From the NCBI RefSeq assembly GCF_020911885.1, contig NZ_CP087132.1:1116001-1180000 (forward strand): DNA of 64,000 nucleotides, given 5' to 3'. The notes under the pieces were generated by a model that worked only from the letters and a program-made list of their open reading frames with translations, ran no database searches and was not told the origin of the DNA. Positions 38,422 through 46,445 of this stretch are shown piece after piece. A program made the translations under genes and the position numbers. This stretch comes from Flavobacterium acetivorans. Lineage in GTDB: Bacteria; Bacteroidota; Bacteroidia; Flavobacteriales; Flavobacteriaceae. Each line of letters starts with the position of its first letter. Position 1 is the first letter of the stretch.

Positions 38422-38448
38422 AAAAGGCAGTTTCAGACTGCCTTTTTT
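38422..38448 (+). terminator. Terminator of the integrase gene
   Basis: AAAAGGCAGT pairs with ACTGCCTTTT over a 5-base loop and ends in T residues, 20 bases after the integrase stop. Confidence 0.88.
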
Positions 38449-38584
38449 AATGCGATATTCTCAGTAATTTAAGCTTTTTACTAGCTTTTTAAAGAGGCAT
38501 CAAATCATTTAATAGTATTATTCGTAACATTATTCTTATTATTGACTTGAGTTATATCAAATCAAAATAAAAACCTATAAAACT

Positions 38585-39427
38585 ATGATTATGAATTGTA
38601 CTTATGAAGTATTTTTTAATGAATTAGAAAAGGAATTTACCCGACTTGAAGATTCCGAAACAGAACCGCTTCTTCAGGCACAAACAGTACTGAGCTTTTT
38701 AGAGGAAAAACTCAAACTGCTTAATAAATGGCTTAAATATCATGTTTTTGAAACCCCTGAAGAGGAAATCTATTTCTTTAAATTCTTGAAACCTTCTTTC
38801 GTATCTAAAATCATTTTTTATAAATCAGTACTTAAAACAGAATCACATGTTCCTATCAACAAAAAGGAAAAACTAAAATATTTCAACAGATCATTGAAAA
38901 AAATTCATGATTTAACGGTCGAAAATCACATCTTTTACACTTATTTCAGAACCGCTTCATCATTTAAGGATAATGATTATTTTATCCGGAAAACCTATAA
39001 GGACATAATTCAGGACGATCTGATGCTTTTAAATTTCGATTCTAAAATATCCACCTCCCATGATTATCTGATGGCTCAAATGCTATCGGCGGCAACCTTG
39101 ACAAAATATTTCGAAGAAAGAATCGATCAAATTCAAAATAAGGCAAGCTTTTATCCGATAAAAACCTATCAATGGGGTGGTACCCAGACTGATTTCGTGG
39201 AGATTGTCTATGTGCTGCACTATTTTCGTGTCATAAATAACGGAAATCTATGCATAAAGGAATTTGCCATTAATCTGGGCAAATTTTTAAATGTTGAGAT
39301 AAACGCTAATAAAGTTTACGATACCTTTCAAAAAATTAAAGGAAGAAAGACTGACCCGACAAAATTCCTCAGTAAGGCAATCGAAAATTTCTGCAAAAAA
39401 ATTTCCGAAGAACCTTTCCGAAAATAA
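38585..39427 (+). CDS. RteC-like regulator
   Basis: 280 residues with resemblance to RteC, a regulator of excision in Bacteroides conjugative transposons of the CTnDOT type. The N-terminal half is rich in helices (FLEEKLKLLNKWLKYHVF, then the conserved FFKFLKPSFVSKIIFYKSVL). The central segment QWGGTQTDFVEIVYVLHYF and the C-terminal IKGRKTDPTKFL are family hallmarks. The first ATG (38585) or the one two codons later may be used. Alone with promoter region and terminator. Confidence 0.82.
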   Translation: MIMNCTYEVFFNELEKEFTRLEDSETEPLLQAQTVLSFLEEKLKLLNKWLKYHVFETPEEEIYFFKFLKPSFVSKIIFYKSVLKTESHVPINKKEKLKYFNRSLKKIHDLTVENHIFYTYFRTASSFKDNDYFIRKTYKDIIQDDLMLLNFDSKISTSHDYLMAQMLSAATLTKYFEERIDQIQNKASFYPIKTYQWGGTQTDFVEIVYVLHYFRVINNGNLCIKEFAINLGKFLNVEINANKVYDTFQKIKGRKTDPTKFLSKAIENFCKKISEEPFRK

Positions 39428-39433
39428 AGCTAC

Positions 39434-39460
39434 AAATCCAGGCTGGCCCTGGATTTTTCT
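39434..39460 (+). terminator. Terminator of the rteC-like gene
   Basis: AAATCCAGG...CCTGGATTT stem with T run, immediately after the stop codon at 39427. Confidence 0.8.
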
Positions 39461-39717
39461 TTTAAGTTTTTTCTTTTGCTGTAAAATCATTTAGCAGGTA
39501 TACGCTACTAGTGTCTTTAGTCTAAAATAGCGGTTTGCTCCTATTTTCCGTTGAAACGGAAAAGCGTGGTTTTGGTCATTTCAAAAAAAAATAAGCTTTA
39601 TTTATAAGTACTTAGCATTAATTTTAGTGTAAAAAACACGCTACCTGCTAACTGCCTGCTATTTATTCTTTACTAAATAAAGTTGCTTTGTCTCATAACT
39701 ATTCAAACAATTTTATT

Positions 39718-40017
39718 ATGAATTTACACCCTAAGAAATTATTCCCGGAAACAGACAATCTGGAATTATTGAGTCACCAAGTCGTTACCAAAAAAGACCT
39801 CTGGCATTTTGCGAATCTATTGCTCAATGAGATCAAAAATAGCCCAAGAGAAGAAAAGCCGGCCCAATGGCTCAAATCCACCGAAGTGCGAAAACTACTC
39901 AAAATATCGCCCGGAACCCTCCAGAACCTCCGTGTCAATGGAACCTTAAACTACAAGCGTATCGGCGGTCTGATCTACCACAAATACGAGGATATCCAAA
40001 AGATGTTGGATAAATAA
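39718..40017 (+). CDS. Helix-turn-helix (excisionase-like) DNA-binding protein
   Basis: 99 residues from the ATG at 39718 (MNLHPKKLFPETDN). C-terminal MerR/Xis-type HTH_17 domain: QWLKSTEVRKLLKISPGTLQ then LRVNGTLNYKRIGGLIYHKY with the wing. A TTG at 39688 would add 10 residues. Proteins of this type next to integrases serve as directionality factors or regulators. It is 43 bases upstream of the replication-type gene. Confidence 0.8.
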   Translation: MNLHPKKLFPETDNLELLSHQVVTKKDLWHFANLLLNEIKNSPREEKPAQWLKSTEVRKLLKISPGTLQNLRVNGTLNYKRIGGLIYHKYEDIQKMLDK

Positions 40018-40060
40018 AATCGATAAACTTCTCACATCTCAAAATTCACATTTCACTGCC

Positions 40061-41110
40061 ATGAATTACATAAAGCACCTTACCGCCTATTTCGAAAAAG
40101 TATCAACCGATTTCGAATTAAATCCTTCCCATGTCAGCCTGTATATGGCCTTGTTCCAATTGTGGAATGTCAACCGCTTTCAAAACCCCATCAGTATCTC
40201 CCGTGATGAGGTAATGCGCATCAGTAAAATCTGTTCCAAGGCAACCTATCATAAGTGCATGAAAGATATCCACAACAAGGGATATATCAAATACGAGCCT
40301 TCTTACAATCCATTTCGGGGCAGCATAGTGCATTTATTCAATTTTAGTGACGACTTAAAGCCGGTACCCAAAAAGGAACGCCGAGTACTAAAAAACAGAC
40401 AGGCTGCTAAACAAGTTATTGAACAGGCATTAAACAAGCTCCAAACTAGTGATCAGACTAGTGATGAGACAAGTGCTGAACAAGTACTGAACAAGCAGCA
40501 AACTAGTACTGGGACAGGCACTGAACAAGCGCTGGTATCTTATATAAACAATACAAACATTATAAACAGTACAAACGATTTAAACATTATAAACTTGGGT
40601 GAGCAAAAAAAAAGTGATGATAAAAACTTTAAATCATTCGAAGAAAATGATGAAAAGAAAAAAAAGTTGCGCGAAAAAAAAGAAATAAGTGAAGTTCAAA
40701 TTCCAACAAGGTCATCCCGATCAAATCATCCCGATCAAATCAACCAAAACCTGTCACATCGAGCCAGTCATCCCGAGCCTGTCAAATCGAGCCTGTCACA
40801 TCGAGCGGAGTCGAAATGCGAGATGCCAGGAGCCAAAGACAAAATCCCTCCCAATCCCGATGAGCTAATGGCCTTTTTCCTGGAGAAAAACTTTCCGGAA
40901 ACCGAAGCCCAAAGATTCTTCAACCATTTCCAAAGCAACGGCTGGCTCGTAGGTGGGAAATCCAAAATGAAAGACTGGAAAGCAGCAGCGCGCAATTGGA
41001 TGCTCAATGCAACAAAATTCGCTAACAATGCCAAACCGGCAATCAATAACCAACCCAAACCGGCTCATCTTCATATCCTAACCCAGAAAAATTATGACGA
41101 ACCATTGTAA
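40061..41110 (+). CDS. DnaD/DnaT-like replication protein with repeat-derived linker
   Basis: 349 residues. The N-terminal part (about 1-110) is a winged-helix-like domain (SLYMALFQLWNVNRF, ISRDEVMRISKICSKATYHK). The C-terminal 60 residues (ELMAFFLEKNFPETEAQRFFNHF and MKDWKAAARNWM) are of the kind seen in primosomal DnaT/DnaD-like proteins. Between them is a low-complexity linker built of short DNA repeats (TSD/TSA triplets, then IN/NII words). A stretch of REP-like DNA is translated at residues about 217-256. It overlaps the ATPase gene by 17 bases; together they look like a helicase-loading pair. Confidence 0.7.
   Translation: MNYIKHLTAYFEKVSTDFELNPSHVSLYMALFQLWNVNRFQNPISISRDEVMRISKICSKATYHKCMKDIHNKGYIKYEPSYNPFRGSIVHLFNFSDDLKPVPKKERRVLKNRQAAKQVIEQALNKLQTSDQTSDETSAEQVLNKQQTSTGTGTEQALVSYINNTNIINSTNDLNIINLGEQKKSDDKNFKSFEENDEKKKKLREKKEISEVQIPTRSSRSNHPDQINQNLSHRASHPEPVKSSLSHRAESKCEMPGAKDKIPPNPDELMAFFLEKNFPETEAQRFFNHFQSNGWLVGGKSKMKDWKAAARNWMLNATKFANNAKPAINNQPKPAHLHILTQKNYDEPL
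40710..40826 (+). repeat. REP-like repeats translated within the DnaD/DnaT-like gene
   Basis: Repeated words CATCCCGA, CCTGTCACATCGAGC and CCTGTCAAATCGAGC, ending with CACATCGAGCGGAGTCGAAATG, which contains the imperfect inverted repeat TCGAGCGGAGTCGA. Words of this type are usually intergenic in flavobacteria. Here the reading frame passes through without a stop. Confidence 0.65.
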
Positions 41111-41753
41111 ATCAGTTGTCGAGACCTACCAAATCATTAACAACGTCAAAAACTACAGCTTCAGCAAATGCCTCAGCTATCTCGAATACCAGGGCAAAAT
41201 CAGCTACGGCCAATCTTTCGAAATCAGCGAAATCGACCACGAAACAATTTACAAATTGCTGATTTATGCCATCAAAGACAAAAAAGAGGCTTATAGACTC
41301 AATTTAGACCTCTGCAAAGGTATATTGCTGTCCGGCACAATTGGATGCGGGAAAACGTCGATAATGAGCTTATTAAGGCCGTTTATTAATCCTTCGCTCG
41401 ACTATAAAATGAAGAGTTGTCGTGAAATTGCTTTCGACTTCGCCAAAAACGGTTTTGAAACCATGACCAATTACAACCAAATCCAACACAAAAGCACTCG
41501 TTTAGCCGGCTATTGTTTCGATGATCTTGGCGCCGAACAGCAAATAAAACATTACGGCAACGACTGCAATGTGATGGCCGAGATCCTGATCAGCCGCTAC
41601 GAACATTTTGTGATGAATAATTCCGTCACCCACCTGACCACCAACCTTTCGGCCACAGAAATCGAAAACTTTTACGGCAACCGCGTCCGTTCCCGGATGC
41701 GGGCCATGTTCAACCTCATCGCTTTTGATAAGGAAACAAAGGATAAAAGGTAA
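41094..41753 (+). CDS. DnaC-like AAA+ ATPase (helicase loader)
   Basis: 219 residues. Walker A LSGTIGCGKTS near residue 82-92, Walker B YCFDDLGAEQ near 138-147, sensor 1 in VTHLTTNLSATEIENFYG, and an arginine-rich end NRVRSRMRAMFNLIAFD. This matches IstB/DnaC-type ATPases that load replicative helicase. Last gene of the HTH-DnaD-DnaC run. Its final 43 codons are duplicated at 44480-44608, on the far side of a cargo segment. Confidence 0.82.
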   Translation: MTNHCKSVVETYQIINNVKNYSFSKCLSYLEYQGKISYGQSFEISEIDHETIYKLLIYAIKDKKEAYRLNLDLCKGILLSGTIGCGKTSIMSLLRPFINPSLDYKMKSCREIAFDFAKNGFETMTNYNQIQHKSTRLAGYCFDDLGAEQQIKHYGNDCNVMAEILISRYEHFVMNNSVTHLTTNLSATEIENFYGNRVRSRMRAMFNLIAFDKETKDKR

Positions 41754-42213
41754 GTCAAAAATGCGGTTGCGACCTTGGTAAAATTGGGCTGTTTTTAAAA
41801 ATGATGTCTTTTTAAAATAAGAAATTCTGTTAATTCAATAAAGTGTTGAAAAATAAAATAACGTTCGTGCTATTTTAAAAACATATAATTTTTTAAAATA
41901 AGGGGGAGAATATTTTTGGTATATATTTTTCTTAAATTTTTCAGATAGGTTATTATTTCGAAAAGTTATAGATTTACGTTTTCACAATGGCACTGCATAA
42001 ATGTAAATGAAGTAATTTCACAGAGGGACACGGATGCTCCTCTGTGAAATAGCGAAAATCATTTTGAGAGGGACATCAATGTCCCTCTCAAAAAACGGGC
42101 TGAATTTCTGGTAGGGAAATCAGTGTCCCCACTAGAAAAAAGAAGAAATAGATAGCAACTGACCGACATCCATGTCGGTCAGTTGAAAAAAATAAAAAAT
42201 AAAGCTTGCAGAA
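41754..42213. other. Non-coding region with palindrome cluster
   Basis: 460 bases without a credible frame. The first 250 bases are AT-rich and featureless to my eye. The rest (42016-42185) holds four different palindromes described separately. The DNA-binding protein gene starts 28 bases after the last of them. Confidence 0.6.
42016..42185. repeat. Four palindromes with shared GACAT..ATGTC core
   Basis: P1 42016-42049 (11-bp arms TTTCACAGAGG, degenerate core). P2 42063-42092 (perfect 14-bp arms TTTGAGAGGGACAT, 2-base loop). P3 42105-42138 (imperfect, arms TTTCTGGTAGGGA). P4 42156-42185 (perfect 14-bp arms CAACTGACCGACAT). The outer arms differ between copies but always pair, while the centre approaches GACATcnATGTC. 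A fifth copy is inside the next gene. Confidence 0.8.
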
Positions 42214-43263
42214 ATGAAAGATTTAACCAATTCACACATTGACCGTGAAAATGTAATTAATAACAATACGGCTGTTAAAGAAATATACAACCAATTGGGA
42301 TTTAAGGGCATTATGTTCGAAAAAAAATACCGTTACACCTTGAATCAAGTATCTAGATTTTATGAAGTAGATACAAGAACAATTGAACGGATTTTACAAG
42401 AAAATAGCGCTGAGCTGCAAAATTCAGGGTATGAAATTTTCAAAGGTATCAAACTTAAAATGTTTAAAGATTTGATAAATCAACTGACCGACACCAATGT
42501 CGGTCAGTTGATGCAAGATGATGATAATGAGTTGGTAGGAAAAAGAGCGACTAGCTTATCTGTCTTTACTTTTAAAGCATTATTAAATATTGGTATGTTA
42601 CTTCAAACATCGGATAAGGCAAAAGAAGTAAGAAGTTTTATGCTTAACGTAGTAATAGATGTTTTGAATAAAAACAGTGGAGGTTCTACCAAATTTATTA
42701 ATCAAAGAGAGCCAGAGTTTTTGAGGTCTGCAATAAGCACAATCAATTATAGACAAGAATTTACCAATGCAGTTGATTTTTATATAGTTCCTAATAAATT
42801 CAAATACGGGCAATTAACAGATAAAATCTACAAAAATATTTTTAACGAAGATTCAAAAGAATACCGCAAAGTACTGGATTTAAAGCTATCAGAAAACGTA
42901 AGAAATACAATGTATTCGGAAGTATTAGATCTGATTTCTAGTTATGAAAGTGGTTTTTCTGAATTTTTGAAGGAAGAATTTGAGAAAAAAGGAGAGAAAT
43001 TTTCTTTAACCGAGGCACATGGGGTGTTTTCTGAATTTGAGAAACGAACCAATAAGATTTATGAACCATTGAGAGATAAAGCAAGGGGGCTTATGGCAAG
43101 TAGAGATATGGTTTTTAGGGATGCATTACATGAAAAATTAAAAGATTATATAGGTACCGTAAGTGCTGAAGATTTTAATAAATTTTTAGGAGAAAAAAGC
43201 CAGGCACTGGAAGAAAGATTGAAAGATAATATGGATGTGTTCAAAAGATTAAAAGATCGCTAA
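42214..43263 (+). CDS. DNA-binding RhuM-like protein, partner of the Fic/Doc gene
   Basis: 349 residues. It resembles the RhuM/DNA-binding proteins found in islands. The N-terminal helix-turn-helix-like segment (YRYTLNQVSRFYEVDTRTIERIL, residues about 40-62) is followed by LKMFKDLINQ and a block GKRATSLSVFTFKALLNIGMLL. Residues 90-99 (QLTDTNVGQL) are encoded by a 30-bp palindrome almost identical to the one in the 5' leader. The C-terminal half is helical and charged. It ends 2 bases before the Fic/Doc gene, so it may be its antidote or regulator; inference. Confidence 0.65.
   Translation: MKDLTNSHIDRENVINNNTAVKEIYNQLGFKGIMFEKKYRYTLNQVSRFYEVDTRTIERILQENSAELQNSGYEIFKGIKLKMFKDLINQLTDTNVGQLMQDDDNELVGKRATSLSVFTFKALLNIGMLLQTSDKAKEVRSFMLNVVIDVLNKNSGGSTKFINQREPEFLRSAISTINYRQEFTNAVDFYIVPNKFKYGQLTDKIYKNIFNEDSKEYRKVLDLKLSENVRNTMYSEVLDLISSYESGFSEFLKEEFEKKGEKFSLTEAHGVFSEFEKRTNKIYEPLRDKARGLMASRDMVFRDALHEKLKDYIGTVSAEDFNKFLGEKSQALEERLKDNMDVFKRLKDR
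42481..42510 (+). repeat. In-frame 30-bp palindrome (fifth copy)
   Basis: CAACTGACCGACA pairs with TGTCGGTCAGTTG around CCAA. It differs from P4 in the 5' leader at two central positions only and encodes ten residues (90-99) of the DNA-binding protein. Confidence 0.85.
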
Positions 43264-43265
43264 TT

Positions 43266-43730
43266 ATGAAGTACTTTTATTTTGACACAGCACATGCCAT
43301 TAAAGAACAAGATTTTATTATTGAAAATAGTGGCGGCAGAAAAGGAATTATCAACATTGGTTTAGTTGATAGTGTTTTAGAACATATTCAAAATGATTCG
43401 TATTATCCGGAGTTTGAAAACAAAGTTTGTCATTTATTCTATTCGATAAATAAAAACCATGCATTTGAAGATGGAAACAAAAGAAGTTCAATTGTTCTGA
43501 CTTCTTATTTTCTTGAAGTGAATGGATTTGATTTCAAAGTAAGTCACTTCATTCGAGAAATGGAAAACATTGCGGTTCAGGTGGCTGACAATAAGATAGA
43601 TAAAGATTTATTGCAGGAAATCATTACATCAATTCTATACGAAAGCGACTATGATGAAGAGCTTCAATTAAAAATAGTTAATGCTATATCAGTAAGAGAA
43701 GAGAATAACCAAGAAGAAACCGAATTCTAA
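43266..43730 (+). CDS. Fic/Doc-family toxin-like protein
   Basis: 154 residues. The Fic/Doc core motif HAFEDGNKR at residues 65-73 matches HxFx(D/N)GNKR, with the catalytic His and the phosphate-binding Asn/Arg intact. It therefore should transfer AMP or phosphate to a target; Doc phosphorylates elongation factor Tu. Length is close to Doc with a short C-terminal extension rich in acidic residues. Preceded by the DNA-binding gene with a 2-base gap. Confidence 0.82.
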   Translation: MKYFYFDTAHAIKEQDFIIENSGGRKGIINIGLVDSVLEHIQNDSYYPEFENKVCHLFYSINKNHAFEDGNKRSSIVLTSYFLEVNGFDFKVSHFIREMENIAVQVADNKIDKDLLQEIITSILYESDYDEELQLKIVNAISVREENNQEETEF

Positions 43731-43756
43731 AAAAATGCAAAGATATTGAAATATAG

Positions 43757-44236
43757 GAGGGAATTCAGGAATATGAAATAGGTACTGATTCTGTTATTTA
43801 TTCTAAACTGCTAATCGAGAAAAAAGATGACTTAAGTCTAACCGAGGTCATACTTTTAGATAAGGTACAGAAAAAGCAATTGATAACAGATGACGGTGCT
43901 AAATTACTAAAGAAAAAAGAATTAATAGAAGGCCGTAAACCAAACTATTATATTTCGGCTAAACTGGCCGAACTAACGGGACAAAAAGCCAATTACACTA
44001 AAAATAAAGGATTAGATAAAGACGTTTATAAAGGTTTTATTTTAAAACATATAGAAAATCACGGTTTTGCCACGCGTGAAGAAATTGACAGCCTGCTATT
44101 GAATAATTTACCCGACTACATGACTGAAAAGCAAAGGAAAAAGAAAATTCATAATCTGCTACAAGAAATGTCAGGTGTTTCAATAGTTAATAACGGCAGT
44201 AGAGCAAAATCAAAATGGGTTTTATTAAAAATTTAG
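43757..44236 (+). pseudogene. C-terminal remnant of an AlbA_2-type ATP-binding regulator
   Basis: An open frame of about 159 codons without a proper start: a TAG at 43754 cuts it from anything upstream. The internal TTG at 43880 is only a possible start. The peptide (EYEIGTDSVIYSKLLIEK...LDKVQKKQL...KKKELIEGRKPNYYIS...LTGQKANYTKNKG) looks like the C-terminal winged-helix part of AlbA_2-domain, divergent-AAA type regulators. The N-terminal ATP-binding part is missing. Family call is from memory of such tails, so moderate. Confidence 0.55.
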
Positions 44237-44360
44237 CAAAGAGAATTCTAATTTAGCAAAGAGAATTCTAATTCATTTCGTCTGCAACCATTGATTTTAA
44301 AGCCGTTGTGCTTAGTTAAGATTAAAAAAATTAGCAAAGGAAATGAGAAATTTAGCAAAG
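44230..44360 (+). repeat. Short repeats with TTAGCAAAG
   Basis: A perfect 20-bp tandem, AATTTAGCAAAGAGAATTCT at 44230-44249 and 44250-44269. Two further TTAGCAAAG copies follow at 44331-44339 and 44352-44360, about 21 bp apart. The first copy spans the stop codon of the preceding frame. Confidence 0.75.
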
Positions 44361-44441
44361 GAAAGGACTGACAATAGAATTGAGAATCTTGGAAGCAGAA
44401 TAAAGCCTAAATGGCTCGTCCCGTACGCTTCAAATGAAATC

Positions 44442-44480
44442 CTAACTTTTACGCCCTGGTCTTCAGTGTACAAAAGTTAG
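44442..44480. repeat. Inverted repeat at the junction to the duplicated ATPase end
   Basis: CTAACTTTT (44442-44450) and AAAAGTTAG (44472-44480) form a 9-bp perfect inverted repeat. Its right arm abuts the start of homology to the DnaC-like gene at 44480. Confidence 0.55.
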
Positions 44481-44608
44481 TTACCCACCTGACCACCAGT
44501 CTTTCGGTCAAAGAAATCGAAAACTTTTACGGCAACCGCGTCCGTTCCCGGATGCGGGCCATGTTCAACCTCATCGCCTTCGACAAGAACACCAAAGACA
44601 AAAGATAG
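44480..44608 (+). pseudogene. Duplicated 3' end of the DnaC-like ATPase gene
   Basis: 43 codons including the stop, aligned without gaps to 41625-41753 with 15 mismatches by my count, mostly at third positions; 65 consecutive bases (44513-44577) are identical. The reading frame is kept, but there is no upstream gene body. It looks like a gene end left when the segment 41754-44479 was inserted or exchanged. Confidence 0.85.
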
Positions 44609-44706
44609 TTTAATAATTTCCTTTTTAAAATGATTACTGTTTCAATCTAAAAAAATCGCATAGCTTTTTATTATATCTGATTATTTATTTGCATATATGA
44701 TAAATT

Positions 44707-45021
44707 ATGACTAAAATTGCTAATAATTTTGTCGCAATGGAAAATTGGAATAATATAGTTAAGCGATTACTGAAGTCCGAATTGGTAAAGAGGGGGATTT
44801 CTAATAGTGATTTAGCCTTGATGTTAAGAAAAAAAGGGGTTGATGAAACCAAAGCTAGTATCGATAGTAAAATAAGTCGAGGTAGTTTTAGTGCTTCTTT
44901 TTTTCTACAGTGTTTATCTGTTATCGGATGTAACAAGATTGAAATTGAAGATTATGAAACCGATTTATTGATTGCTTCCGAGCCAAATGTTGAATATAAA
45001 AAAATGACCGATGGAAAATAA
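44707..45021 (+). CDS. DUF6471-type small protein, partner of the methyltransferase
   Basis: 104 residues, or 94 from the ATG at 44737 (MENWNNIVKRLLKSELVKRG). A compact helical domain with an HTH-like pattern (ISNSDLALMLRKKGVDETKASIDSKISRG) corresponds to the DUF6471 family, often placed before C5 methyltransferases. Probably a controller or DNA-binding partner. The stop overlaps the methyltransferase start by 11 bases, so translation is coupled. Confidence 0.72.
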   Translation: MTKIANNFVAMENWNNIVKRLLKSELVKRGISNSDLALMLRKKGVDETKASIDSKISRGSFSASFFLQCLSVIGCNKIEIEDYETDLLIASEPNVEYKKMTDGK

Positions 45022-46378
45022 AACTGTAAAATTTATTGACTTATTTGCCGGATTAGGTGGAATTAGACTTGGCTTTGAAAGCGCTTTTAATAGTTTGGGT
45101 TTCAAAACAGAATGTGTTATGACTTCCGAAATCAAACCACATGCTGTTAAAACTCTACAGCAAAATTTTAAGCATGACTTTTTTGTTGGGGATATTTTTG
45201 AAGTGGGGAATGATTTTATTCCTGATTTTGATTTCCTATTGGGGGGATTTCCTTGTCAACCATTTAGTGCTGGTGGAAAGAGACAGGGGTTCGTCGATAC
45301 GAGAGGTACTCTGTTTTTTGAAATAGAAAGAATATTGAAAGAAAAAAAACCTTACGGATTTATTTTGGAAAATGTGGAAGGCTTGGTTAAGCATGATTTG
45401 GAAAACAAGGGTGACGAAATTGGACGAACTTTATCGACCATATTGGATCGATTGGAAAATGATTTGGGATATAGTGTTTCCTGGAAAGTTTTTGATTCGT
45501 TGGAATTCGGTTTGGCTCAATCAAGGAAAAGAATTTTTATCGTAGGGACAAAAAGTGAAAAAGTCAATTTATATGGAAATGAGCCAAGATTTAATTCTTT
45601 AAAAAGTATTCTGGAAAGCGGTTTGCCTACCATTCAGTCGGATTTCGTAACCAAAATACTTTCACACTTTCAATTGACGGATTTATACGGTAAATCTATC
45701 AAAGACAAACGTGGAGGTGACAATAATATTCATAGTTGGGACATTGGTTTAAAGGGGGAAGTCTCTGAAAAGCAATCGATACTGCTTAATAAGTTATTCA
45801 AGCAGAGAAGAAAAAAACATTGGGCGGAAGAAATTGGAATAGATTGGATGGATGGAATGGCATTAACATTACAACAAATAGCCACTTTCATTGAACACCC
45901 CGAAAATGAACTCAAAGAAATGCTGGAAGATTTAACCCAAAAAGGATATTTAAAATTTGAGCATCCAAAGAAATTGGTAAAGGAATTAACGGATAATGGG
46001 CTAAGAACATTTAGGGAGCAAGATACTAGCAAACCTAAAGGTTATAATATAGTTACCGGAAAATTAAGTTTTGAGGTAAATAAAATTCTTGATCCAAATG
46101 ATATTGCCCCTACATTAGTGGCAACAGATGTTTCCCGTTTGGCTGTTCCTGATGGGGATGGATTGAGAAAATTAACCATTCGTGAAGGCTTACGTTTGTT
46201 CGGTTACCCGGAATGGTATGTTATTCCTGCAAAAGAATACGATGCTTTCGATTTACTGGGGAATACCGTTGCTGTTCCCGTTGTTGAATTTGTGGCTTCC
46301 CAATTGGCAAATAACTATTCCATATTTTGTGAACCTTATTTAAAACTTAAGGAAAATAGTGCTTCACTAATTGCATAA
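45011..46378 (+). CDS. DNA (cytosine-5) methyltransferase, first copy
   Basis: 455 residues. C5-methyltransferase motifs in order: FIDLFAGLGGIRLGFE (I, AdoMet), GGFPCQPFSAGGKRQGF with catalytic Cys82 (IV), ENVEGL with Glu120 (VI), LAQSRKRIFIVG (VIII) and DLLGNTVAVPVVE (X). A long variable target-recognition region at residues about 200-390 contains a winged-helix-like stretch (LTLQQIATFIEHPENELKEM). It converges with the NgoBV-like endonuclease gene at 46446, its likely restriction partner, across a shared terminator. Confidence 0.93.
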   Translation: MENKTVKFIDLFAGLGGIRLGFESAFNSLGFKTECVMTSEIKPHAVKTLQQNFKHDFFVGDIFEVGNDFIPDFDFLLGGFPCQPFSAGGKRQGFVDTRGTLFFEIERILKEKKPYGFILENVEGLVKHDLENKGDEIGRTLSTILDRLENDLGYSVSWKVFDSLEFGLAQSRKRIFIVGTKSEKVNLYGNEPRFNSLKSILESGLPTIQSDFVTKILSHFQLTDLYGKSIKDKRGGDNNIHSWDIGLKGEVSEKQSILLNKLFKQRRKKHWAEEIGIDWMDGMALTLQQIATFIEHPENELKEMLEDLTQKGYLKFEHPKKLVKELTDNGLRTFREQDTSKPKGYNIVTGKLSFEVNKILDPNDIAPTLVATDVSRLAVPDGDGLRKLTIREGLRLFGYPEWYVIPAKEYDAFDLLGNTVAVPVVEFVASQLANNYSIFCEPYLKLKENSASLIA

Positions 46379-46383
46379 ATATA

Positions 46384-46407
46384 AAAAAGGGGCTAAGCCC
46401 CTTTTTT
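46384..46407. terminator. Bidirectional terminator between methyltransferase and endonuclease
   Basis: AAAAAAGGGGCT pairs with AGCCCCTTTTTT, no or minimal loop beyond 0-4 bases. Symmetric A/T tracts suit both converging transcripts. Confidence 0.88.
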
Positions 46408-46445
46408 ATATTTAACCATGAACCAATTTATAAAAGTATTCGAAA

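Noticed and set aside
42016..42185. CRISPR array
   Set aside because: The units are single palindromes with different arms and no constant repeat or uniform spacer, and no cas genes are present.
42016..42185. Tandem intrinsic terminators
   Set aside because: Some hairpins are followed by A rather than T runs on the plus strand, cores are conserved beyond what a terminator needs, and a copy lies within a coding region.
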